Origin: JACPKO01 sp964406775
Lineage (GTDB): Bacteria; Patescibacteriota; Microgenomatia; Daviesbacterales; UBA10151
Assembly (NCBI GenBank): GCA_964406775.1
Contig: CAYOSW010000053.1
Coordinates: 1-6,861, forward strand
Direction: 5' to 3'
DNA: 6,861 nt
A program made the position numbers and the translations under genes. Position 1 is the first letter of the stretch; every line of letters begins with the position of its first letter. The notes under the pieces were generated by a model. That model saw only the letters and a list, made by a program, of their open reading frames with translations, did not search any database and was not told where the DNA came from. This document shows, piece after piece, positions 1 through 5,848 of the stretch.

Positions 1-332
1 TAGCAGGTATAAGCTTTTTTGTGTTTTGATACCGTGTTTAGTATGCGCTCGAGCACTAATTTTATTTGTTCTTTTCCGGCAACCAGATAGAGTCCACGGA
101 ACGCCATTCCTAAATCCGCAACCCACATTAGTTTATAGTGGCCAAACCCTGAAAAAAGGATACCGTCATTAAGATTCTTCTTTAAAATAAAGCGGGCTAT
201 TTCGTTAAGGTCCTTGCCACTTATTTTCGGTACTCCCCGGAATCTTATCCGGATCGTATCAAATAAAATATTCTTGATCATAAAAAATGAATCCCTGGAT
301 AAACTGTATTTTGTAAGGCGCATCATCTTCAT
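1..332 (-). CDS. Unidentified protein, N-terminal part (runs off left edge)
   Basis: An open frame on the minus strand starts at an ATG at 332 and stays open for 110 codons to the window edge. The next codon begins with TA, so it may be a stop or a tyrosine just outside. The visible protein begins MKMMRLTKYS, has basic stretches around residues 28-40 and contains a patch near residues 60-80 (FSGFGHYKLMWVADLGMAF) rich in aromatic residues and glycine. This patch is loosely like the W/RDLG-type segments of six-hairpin (alpha/alpha)6 glycosidases, but the likeness is too weak to name a function. ATG codons at residues 3 and 4 are alternative starts. No signal peptide or clear membrane segment is visible. 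It is divergent from polA across 69 bp, with its own extended -10 box. I am fairly sure it is a gene and unsure what it does. Confidence 0.6.
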   Translation of the reverse strand, partial: MKMMRLTKYSLSRDSFFMIKNILFDTIRIRFRGVPKISGKDLNEIARFILKKNLNDGILFSGFGHYKLMWVADLGMAFRGLYLVAGKEQIKLVLERILNTVSKHKKAYTC

Positions 333-350
333 AGCTTAATACCTAAGAGT

Positions 351-359
351 ATTCTAGCA
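351..359 (-). promoter_or_regulatory. Extended -10 box for the left-edge minus-strand gene
   Basis: Read on the minus strand this is TGCTAGAAT, a TGn extension plus a hexamer with five of six matches to TATAAT. It ends 18 nt before the ATG at 332, so transcription would start about 11 nt upstream of the start codon. That leader is very short, with at most a weak AGGT about 8 nt before the ATG. No good -35 is visible. It sits back to back with the polA promoter in the same gap. Confidence 0.45.
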
Positions 360-383
360 ATTAATCGGTTATTTTTATCTACG

Positions 384-392
384 TGATACAAT
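384..392 (+). promoter_or_regulatory. Extended -10 box for polA (leaderless)
   Basis: The sequence TGATACAAT is a TGA extension plus TACAAT. It ends 9 nt before the polA ATG at 402, so the expected transcription start lies within about 3 nt of the start codon. There is no recognisable -35 at 16-18 bp spacing and no Shine-Dalgarno between box and start. The identical 9-mer precedes the glycosyltransferase gene at 5834-5842. Confidence 0.55.
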
Positions 393-401
393 TCTTTCGG
401 T

Positions 402-2561
402 ATGAAAAAGTTTGTTCTTATTGACGGAAATGCGCTTCTCCATCGGGCATATCACGCAACTCCGCCGCTAACTACTTCAAAAGGGGAGCTTGTAAACGCA
501 GTTTTCGGTTTTACAAATATGATTTTAAAGTCCTGGGACGACTTAAAGCCCGATTATATGGCTGTTGCCTGGGACCGAAAGGCTCCGACTTTCCGCCACC
601 AGGTTTATACACAATATAAGGCAACCAGAGGGCCGGTCGACAGTGCTTTGGGTGATCAGTACGGGCGTGTTCACGAGATTGTCAGGGCTTTCGGAATTCC
701 CGAATTTAGTTTGGACGGCTATGAGGCTGATGATTTAATAGGCACCTTGGCGGTACAGGCGAATAAAGCAGATAAAGAATTGGAAACAATAGTTTTAACG
801 GGTGACAGGGATATTATGCAGATAATCAGTGGAGAAACCAAAGTTCTGATGCCGAAGAAAACCTTATCGGATGTCGGATTATATGGGGAAAAAGAGTTTG
901 AAGAAAAATACGGATTTAAACCGGTTCAGATGATTGATTTTAAGGCACTTGCAGGAGATGCTTCGGATAATATTCCTGGGGTTGCGGGAATCGGGGCGGT
1001 TACGGCCACAAAATTAATTAAACAATTCGGTTCGGTAGAAAATATTTATAAACCCGAGAATATTAAATCTTTACCTGAAAGAATGCAGAAATTACTGTCT
1101 GAAGGTGCGGAGTCTGCAGTATTAAGCAAAAGCCTGGCAACTTTGGATCTGAATGCTCCGGTGGAGCTGGATCTTGATAGTTGTAAAGTTTCAGATTACA
1201 AACTGGAACCGGTCCGGATGCTGCTCGAAGAACTTGAATTTAAAAGTCTGGTATCAAAAGTAACCGGCTCGGGGAAAGACCCGCTTAAAGGCGAAAATCA
1301 ATTAGGGTTAGCGTCCACTTCAAAGAGAGAGCAGGGAAAGCCGACAACGGATTTGGATGCTGCGGTTGATGAAGTCCTGAAAAAAATGACAGTGAAAGGA
1401 GTCTTAATAGATTTGAAGTTTCTTGAAAATTTGGGCAGTGAACTAAAAAAACGCCTTAAGGAAATCGAAGAGCAGATTTTCAAATCGGTCGGACACGAAT
1501 TCAACTTAAACTCCCCCAAGCAATTATCCGAAGTTTTGTTTGATGAACTGGGATTGCCGGTAATCAGAAAAACCAAGACAGGAAGAAGCACTGATGAGGA
1601 AACGCTAAACGAACTTTCTGCGGCGCATCCGATGATTCCGTTATTTTTAGAATACCGTCAGCTTTTTAAGCTGGTATCAACATATGTTGATGCCTTGCCT
1701 AAATCGGTCGGAGAGGATGGAAGAGTCCACTCAACTTTTAACGTCGAAGGTGCGGCAACAGGAAGATTATCTTCAGCAAATCCGAATTTGCAGAACATTC
1801 CGGTTAGGGGTCAGATGGGAGGGGAAATCCGTAAGGCTTTTATTGCTTCACCGGGTAAAGTTTTATTGGGCGCCGATTATTCCCAGGTAGAGCTCCGTAT
1901 ATTGGCGCACATTTCGGAAGACGAGAATCTGATTGCAGCATTTAAAGAGGGTCAGGATATTCACGCTACAACAGCTGCTAAAATTTTTAAAGTGCAGGTT
2001 AGTGAGGTTACGCGTGAGCAGAGAGTAGTCAGTAAGACGATGAATTTCGCTACACTTTACGGTCAGGGTCCGAGAGCTTTATCGAAGCAGTTAAAAATTG
2101 ACGCGCAAACGGCACGGAGTTATATTGACGATTATTTCTTACAGTTTCCGAAAGTTAAGAATTGGATGGCAAAGATTTTAGAGGAGGGGCGGACTAACGG
2201 TTATGTTGAAACGTTGTGGGGTCGGAGAAGATACATCCCCGAACTTAATATGCAGAATAAAATGCTGCAGTCCTTCGGAGAAAGAGCGGCAATAAATCAC
2301 CCGATTCAGGGAACCAGCGCTGATATGATTAAGAAGGCAATGGTGGATATAAACATCGCCCTAAGCGGAATGGGTAATGATTGCGAATTAATACTGCAGG
2401 TTCACGATGAACTTTTATTTGAATGCAATCCCGGTAAACTCGACACTATTGCTGGATTGATTAAAGAAAAAATGGAGGCCTCAATCCGGCTTCTGGTTCC
2501 CGTTGAAGTTGATCTTAAAACAGGAAAAAATTGGGGAGAAATGACAGCCTTAAAAATTTAA
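402..2561 (+). CDS. polA: DNA polymerase I lacking the 3'-5' exonuclease domain
   Basis: Template-directed DNA synthesis plus 5' nuclease activity, for Okazaki fragment processing and repair in the cytoplasm. Residues 1-285 form the 5' nuclease: D8 in LIDGN, YKATR at 72-76, E108/D110/D111 in GYEADDL, D135 and D137 in TGDRD, and GDASDNIPG at 185-193 leading into a helix-hairpin-helix. Residues from about 323 to 719 form the polymerase: TGRLSS at 453-458, motif A DYSQVELR with D492 and steric-gate E497, motif B with R541, K545, F549 and Y553, Q636 in HPIQGT, and motif C QVHDE with D669 and E670. The roughly 40-residue linker between them (about 286-322) replaces the exonuclease domain, which takes up about 190 residues in the E. 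coli enzyme (928 residues in all, against 719 here). No exonuclease motif is visible. F549 is the phenylalanine seen in E. coli Pol I at position 762. The next residue, nearly always glycine, is alanine (A550). The ATG directly follows a -10 box and begins at the conserved N terminus. Confidence 0.97.
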   Translation: MKKFVLIDGNALLHRAYHATPPLTTSKGELVNAVFGFTNMILKSWDDLKPDYMAVAWDRKAPTFRHQVYTQYKATRGPVDSALGDQYGRVHEIVRAFGIPEFSLDGYEADDLIGTLAVQANKADKELETIVLTGDRDIMQIISGETKVLMPKKTLSDVGLYGEKEFEEKYGFKPVQMIDFKALAGDASDNIPGVAGIGAVTATKLIKQFGSVENIYKPENIKSLPERMQKLLSEGAESAVLSKSLATLDLNAPVELDLDSCKVSDYKLEPVRMLLEELEFKSLVSKVTGSGKDPLKGENQLGLASTSKREQGKPTTDLDAAVDEVLKKMTVKGVLIDLKFLENLGSELKKRLKEIEEQIFKSVGHEFNLNSPKQLSEVLFDELGLPVIRKTKTGRSTDEETLNELSAAHPMIPLFLEYRQLFKLVSTYVDALPKSVGEDGRVHSTFNVEGAATGRLSSANPNLQNIPVRGQMGGEIRKAFIASPGKVLLGADYSQVELRILAHISEDENLIAAFKEGQDIHATTAAKIFKVQVSEVTREQRVVSKTMNFATLYGQGPRALSKQLKIDAQTARSYIDDYFLQFPKVKNWMAKILEEGRTNGYVETLWGRRRYIPELNMQNKMLQSFGERAAINHPIQGTSADMIKKAMVDINIALSGMGNDCELILQVHDELLFECNPGKLDTIAGLIKEKMEASIRLLVPVEVDLKTGKNWGEMTALKI
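2558..2561. other. Shared TTAA: overlapping stop codons of convergent genes
   Basis: The polA stop TAA occupies 2559-2561 and the minus-strand stop occupies 2560-2558, so both lie in one palindromic TTAA. I see no hairpin followed by a T-run on either strand nearby; the T-rich stretch around 2569-2577 has no stem before it. Transcripts of the two genes therefore probably overlap at their 3' ends. Confidence 0.9.
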
Positions 2562-3529
2562 ACTACAATTTTTTTTACTTCGCGCATCTCTTTTTCGAAC
2601 TTTATAAACCCTGTTTTTTCAAAAATACTGAATAACAATAATATTACCGGACTTAGGAAAAGAGAAAAAACCCAAAGATAGAATGAAGCAATACTGTAAA
2701 ACAGAAAAGATAGTATAAAAGGAATAGCAAAAAGATAAGGCTTGGTCATTTCATCAAGAGAATTGCTGATTTGAGATTTAATCATATCTTTTAAATTAAG
2801 ATTCCCCGGAACCGCAGGCGCTGTTTTGACCGCGCTTCTGTTAACAGATTTATTTTCCGGTTGATCCGTTTGAATAAATTGGTCAACATCACTACTTTTT
2901 AAACCGAACTGTTCTAAAACGTCGGGATTTTGTTTTAAGAGTTCCACCTGCTCGGGAGTCAATGCCTGGGCGAGATATTTTTCTCCCTTAACGGGGATTC
3001 CTGCCTGGCTTAAGGATAAGTTAACAGCCCAATCAATTACCTGATCGGGCATTTTAAAACCCTCGGTTTTAATGATTGAATTGGTATTTAAAAAGAATCC
3101 GAAAGTAAGTGCTAAAAGTAAAAATGAGTTCAGGGTTTTTACCGGGCCTGAAAGTAAGGATACCGGTTGGAAGTTTATGTAAGTCTTTAAGTTAGTTTGA
3201 ACAATGAAATGGATTGCGAATAAACTGATGAAAAACCCGCAACCGATCACAAACGCGAGCTCCGTTTTTAAAAATAGAAAAGGGATCGCGGATGCTGCTA
3301 TTGCCGGGCCGAATGTGAATCTTATGTTTTGGGTAAAAGTTAAGTAAAGACAATAAGATAAGCTTGAAAAAATTATCAGACCTGCAAGGAGTCCGAATTC
3401 ATACAAGCCCGCATAAGCTGTAAAAAATATCTCCAAATATTTATCAAGAAGGGGCTTATAAAAGAATAACAATGAGGCTGTGAACGCAACAAAGAGAGGA
3501 AGGAAGATAATTTTTTTTATAACGGACAT
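2558..3529 (-). CDS. Polytopic membrane protein of unknown function
   Basis: A 323-residue protein that I do not recognise. Hydrophobic segments lie at about residues 6-24, 35-65, 72-87, 91-110, 133-149, 264-283 and 285-304, giving six or seven membrane spans. Residues 150-263 are a hydrophilic region rich in Q, D, N and K, including LTPEQVELLKQ near 190-200 and a P/A/V-rich stretch near 235-242. The C-terminal tail (305-323) is lysine-rich. Basic residues at both ends favour both termini in the cytoplasm, which needs an even number of spans; the short 72-87 segment is the likeliest to be non-spanning, and the central loop would then be cytoplasmic. There is no cleavable signal peptide, conserved catalytic motif or transporter signature that I can see. 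It is convergent with polA and divergent from the gene at 3564. The start at 3529 is supported by an adjacent -10 box. Confidence 0.85.
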   Translation of the reverse strand: MSVIKKIIFLPLFVAFTASLLFFYKPLLDKYLEIFFTAYAGLYEFGLLAGLIIFSSLSYCLYLTFTQNIRFTFGPAIAASAIPFLFLKTELAFVIGCGFFISLFAIHFIVQTNLKTYINFQPVSLLSGPVKTLNSFLLLALTFGFFLNTNSIIKTEGFKMPDQVIDWAVNLSLSQAGIPVKGEKYLAQALTPEQVELLKQNPDVLEQFGLKSSDVDQFIQTDQPENKSVNRSAVKTAPAVPGNLNLKDMIKSQISNSLDEMTKPYLFAIPFILSFLFYSIASFYLWVFSLFLSPVILLLFSIFEKTGFIKFEKEMREVKKIVV

Positions 3530-3535
3530 TAATTT

Positions 3536-3544
3536 ATATTAACA
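3536..3544 (-). promoter_or_regulatory. Extended -10 box for the membrane protein gene (leaderless)
   Basis: Read on the minus strand this is TGTTAATAT, a TGn extension plus TAATAT. It ends 6 nt before the ATG at 3529, so the transcript should begin at or next to the start codon. It lies only 3 bp from the oppositely directed box at 3548-3556, so the two polymerases would bind overlapping DNA. Confidence 0.5.
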
Positions 3545-3547
3545 TTA

Positions 3548-3556
3548 TGATATTAT
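3548..3556 (+). promoter_or_regulatory. Extended -10 box for the MYG1-like gene (leaderless)
   Basis: The sequence TGATATTAT is a TGA extension plus TATTAT, ending 7 nt before the ATG at 3564. There is no Shine-Dalgarno and no clear -35; the -35 region would fall inside the start of the divergent gene. Confidence 0.55.
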
Positions 3557-3563
3557 TTGAGCT

Positions 3564-4373
3564 ATGAAAGTATTGGTAACCCACATTAATCCGCACCTGG
3601 ACGATATATCCGCCATCTGGCTTTTTAAAAAGTTCTTTCCTGATTTTAAGGATGCAGACACAGAATTTATCAATGCTTCAAGGGATGAAGGTCTGAGAAA
3701 TGGAACTGACGATAAAATTTATCTGGGTACAGGCGGTGGGAAATATGATGAGCATAAAGGGGATTTGGAGGATTGCGCCGCATCACTGGTTTGGAAAGAC
3801 ATAAAATCACGCGGAATTGCACCAACAGATCAGATTCAGCTAAAAGCTCTTGACGAATTGGTTGAGTGGAACAGAAAAATTGATTTAGGCAAAGGAAGCG
3901 ATGCCGACTTTGGCCCCTACGGCGTACAGGCCTTTATTAGAAGCAAAAATTCAACTCAGGAAGACTCGTTGAAATCCTTAAAATTGGGAGAGCAGATCCT
4001 CGATAGGATCTATGAATTATTAAAGAAGGGTAAGCAGTCGGAAGAGGACTGGGAAGACAGAATTGAATTTAAGACGGTTTTTGGAAAATCTGTTGCAATA
4101 AGTTCAAAAACTGTTGACAGAGCCTTTGTCAGGAATAAGGGATTTAATCTGGTTTTAATGTATGATCCGGAGTTTAATTCCGCCCAGTTTTTTACGCCGT
4201 CTTTTGATACGAATCTTGAGCCTATATATAATAAACTTATTGAGAAGGAGCCTGACTGCGGATGGTTTTTACACCAATCCCACCATATGGTTATCTGTGG
4301 TTCATCTTCCGCGCCGGAACATAAAACCGGACTAAGTATGGGAGAGTTAGTAGAAATTGCAAAAAGTGCGTAA
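3564..4373 (+). CDS. MYG1/DHH-like putative metal-dependent phosphoesterase
   Basis: A soluble protein of 269 residues. The N terminus (VTHINPHLDDISAIWLF, residues 5-21) matches the pattern of MYG1-type proteins, where TH...H.DD..A begins the metal site. Residues 53-66 (YLGTGGGKYDEHKG) match the second family motif, a glycine-rich strand followed by D-x-H, here D62 and H64 in place of the usual DHH. CAASLVWKD at 71-79 fits the helix after it. The C-terminal region (GWFLHQSHH at 233-241, then a G/S-rich loop and MGELVEIA) resembles the family's C-terminal H...G...A pattern. Known MYG1 proteins are DHH-superfamily nucleases or phosphoesterases; that activity here is inferred. The N terminus also has some likeness to the ChrB chromate-resistance domain, a less good match because of the DEHK motif. 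There is no signal peptide or membrane segment. It stands alone between promoters at both ends. Confidence 0.85.
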   Translation: MKVLVTHINPHLDDISAIWLFKKFFPDFKDADTEFINASRDEGLRNGTDDKIYLGTGGGKYDEHKGDLEDCAASLVWKDIKSRGIAPTDQIQLKALDELVEWNRKIDLGKGSDADFGPYGVQAFIRSKNSTQEDSLKSLKLGEQILDRIYELLKKGKQSEEDWEDRIEFKTVFGKSVAISSKTVDRAFVRNKGFNLVLMYDPEFNSAQFFTPSFDTNLEPIYNKLIEKEPDCGWFLHQSHHMVICGSSSAPEHKTGLSMGELVEIAKSA

Positions 4374-4388
4374 ATAATTCTTGCTATA

Positions 4389-4415
4389 TTGACAGAAGAT
4401 CTCGGCTGATATAGT
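4389..4415 (+). promoter_or_regulatory. Promoter for the orphan gene at 4424 (leaderless)
   Basis: A perfect TTGACA at 4389-4394 is followed after 15 bp by TATAGT at 4410-4415, itself preceded by TGA (4407-4409). The spacer is shorter than the usual 17 bp. The -10 ends 8 nt before the ATG at 4424, and there is no Shine-Dalgarno. It is the best two-part promoter in the window apart from its spacing. Confidence 0.6.
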
Positions 4416-4423
4416 AATAACTT

Positions 4424-5149
4424 ATGGCAGAAAGAGCTGATGAATCCAGAAAGCTTATCGCCGCTTACCTAGCTTCTCCGGCAGGTGCTCTTGCAAATTT
4501 GTCTTCCAAATTGGATTATGATCCCGCTCAGATAATTGAACTCGCAGAGTCCCTTAAACGGATAAACGAAAACCCCACAAACGTTACCCAAGACGGTATG
4601 GAGATCAGCTCGGTCGCTGATAAATCAGGGAGAAAATTAGTAATTATAAGCCATCCGGAGCTGCAGACAGAAGAACTAAGAGTTGTCGCGGCCCACAAAG
4701 ATAAGTTGCCTCCGGAGATCTCAGGTGATGAAGAGGCAGTAAAAAGCCTTACTGAACCTTACGGACCAAAGGTTGGTCTGCATACTGCACATATGATGAG
4801 AATATTATTGATAGGAACGGGAGCTTTAAATGAGGGGAATTATCAGGCTATTGTTGAGGCAACTCAAGCCGGTGAGGATAAGCCTAAAATGGGATTCAGA
4901 GCCAAAGATTCAATGGGTGCGGGGATACTTAAAACTCTAAGGCTGGCTGCAGTTTACGGGATAACACCTGAAGATAGAAGTAGGTATGTTGTTGGAATTG
5001 AAAGGCCCGGTCAGGATCGAACTGAAGAAACCTGGGCTGAGCTATCCAAACGATTCAGCCGCGGAACAGCTTCATTCTTTGTTATCGGTAGGGTGGCAAA
5101 TGTGGGTAGGGTTAGGCCCCAGGTTCCCGCACCGGTTTCCGTTGCATAA
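4424..5149 (+). CDS. Orphan soluble protein, possible N-terminal winged helix
   Basis: A 241-residue protein that I do not recognise. Residues 5-50 read as three helices (ESRKLIAAYLAS, then ALANLSSKL and PAQIIELAESLKRI). They are followed at about 54-76 by an alternating polar/hydrophobic stretch with a likely turn at DKSGRK (66-71), which could be a beta hairpin. That order is what a winged helix-turn-helix would show, so DNA binding is possible but only inferred. Residues 80-112 are charged and helical, 115-145 hold GLHTAHMMRILLIG, and the last fifteen residues are P/V-rich and probably disordered. There is no signal peptide or membrane span. The start is supported by the promoter ending 8 nt upstream. 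The stop TAA is 45 bp before the next gene, and that gap holds the next promoter. Confidence 0.8.
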   Translation: MAERADESRKLIAAYLASPAGALANLSSKLDYDPAQIIELAESLKRINENPTNVTQDGMEISSVADKSGRKLVIISHPELQTEELRVVAAHKDKLPPEISGDEEAVKSLTEPYGPKVGLHTAHMMRILLIGTGALNEGNYQAIVEATQAGEDKPKMGFRAKDSMGAGILKTLRLAAVYGITPEDRSRYVVGIERPGQDRTEETWAELSKRFSRGTASFFVIGRVANVGRVRPQVPAPVSVA

Positions 5150-5156
5150 TTTTTAC

Positions 5157-5185
5157 TTGTTTTTCTCGTAATACAGAATTATTAT
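5157..5185 (+). promoter_or_regulatory. Promoter for the MBL-fold gene (leaderless)
   Basis: TTGTTT at 5157-5162 is followed after exactly 17 bp by TATTAT at 5180-5185, which ends 9 nt before the GTG start at 5195. A second TATTAT register at 5183-5188 would leave 6 nt. There is no TGn extension here, unlike the other promoters, but the -35 spacing is ideal. No Shine-Dalgarno is visible. Confidence 0.5.
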
Positions 5186-5194
5186 TATTCATCT

Positions 5195-5824
5195 GTGAAA
5201 GTAAAAAAATTTCCCCAATCGCACTTAATATTAGAAAAGAATGGAAAAACCCTGATCATCGATCCGGGATATCTTACTTTTGAAAAAGGCTTTAAGGTCT
5301 CAGATTTTCAGGGAGCTGATTTATATTTGATAACACATCAACACGAAGATCATTTAGGTTCTGAGACGATTAAGGAAATTGCAGGAGATAAACCGGTGCT
5401 TGGAAATTCGGATGTCGTAAAAAAATTGCGGGATCTGGGTATTTCCGATGCCAGAGAGCTAACCAATCTCGAGGAAGTTGAGATCGAGGGATTTAAGATA
5501 AAGGCTGTGGATCTTCCGCATTTTCAAAAAGAAGGAGTGGAAATGCCACCTAACACAGGATTTCTAATTGACGGCGTTTTCTTTCATCCAGGAGATGGGG
5601 ACAAGGCTCCGGATATTATTTCTGAAAATGCAGCAGTGCCAATCGGCGGTGCAAGTATTAATTTTGATACAGCACTGGAATTTATTGAGGGCATCGGTGC
5701 TAAGGTTGTAATCCCGATTCATTACGATGTTTATAAAGGTGACCCGGAGGAGTTTAAAAAACTTGCCTCAAATTTCGGAGTTGAAGTACGCCCGTTAAAT
5801 AACGGGGAAGAAACTGAAATATAA
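5195..5824 (+). CDS. MBL-fold metal-dependent hydrolase (UlaG/YtkL-like)
   Basis: A single-domain metallo-beta-lactamase-fold hydrolase of 209 residues, cytoplasmic, with a probable two-metal site. The signature THQHEDH gives ligands H48, H50, D52 and H53; further ligands are likely H109 (LPHF), D134 (HPGD) and H176 (PIHYD). All expected metal ligands are present, so it should be active. IIDPGY at 21-26 is the strand and loop typical of the fold. The short length, the N-terminal strand pair ending in TLIIDP and the late PIHYD place it with the UlaG/YtkL-type compact hydrolases. The substrate cannot be told from sequence; phosphodiester, lactone and thioester bonds are all used in the superfamily. 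The GTG start is the only sensible one, since no in-frame ATG precedes the conserved core, and it lies just after a -10 box. It ends 24 bp before the glycosyltransferase gene. Confidence 0.92.
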   Translation: MKVKKFPQSHLILEKNGKTLIIDPGYLTFEKGFKVSDFQGADLYLITHQHEDHLGSETIKEIAGDKPVLGNSDVVKKLRDLGISDARELTNLEEVEIEGFKIKAVDLPHFQKEGVEMPPNTGFLIDGVFFHPGDGDKAPDIISENAAVPIGGASINFDTALEFIEGIGAKVVIPIHYDVYKGDPEEFKKLASNFGVEVRPLNNGEETEI

Positions 5825-5842
5825 GTTCTCCTCTGATACAAT
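5814..5842 (+). promoter_or_regulatory. Promoter for the glycosyltransferase gene (leaderless)
   Basis: CTGAAA at 5814-5819 (four of six matches to TTGACA, inside the end of the upstream gene) is followed after 17 bp by TACAAT at 5837-5842 with a TGA extension at 5834-5836. The -10 ends 6 nt before the GTG start at 5849. No Shine-Dalgarno is present. Confidence 0.6.
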
Positions 5843-5848
5843 TAATCG

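Noticed and set aside
1298..1591. A 97-codon open frame on the minus strand
   Set aside because: It lies wholly inside polA, opposite the linker and thumb region, with no promoter box next to its start and a composition expected from the reverse of a coding strand.
1684..1890. A 68-codon open frame on the plus strand in another phase
   Set aside because: It overlaps the conserved TGRLSS and motif A region of polA; the product is unlike any protein and no start signals are present.
402..2561. Recoded TGA as in Gracilibacteria or SR1
   Set aside because: No in-frame TGA occurs in any of the genes, and glycine and tryptophan use normal codons.
4374..4423. Possible terminator or small RNA in the gap around AGATCT
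   Set aside because: The gap has no convincing stem-loop with a T-run and is fully accounted for by the promoter of the next gene.
4986..5171. A 61-codon open frame overlapping the end of the orphan gene
   Set aside because: It is a shadow frame; the -10 box for the next gene lies beyond it and nothing supports its own start.
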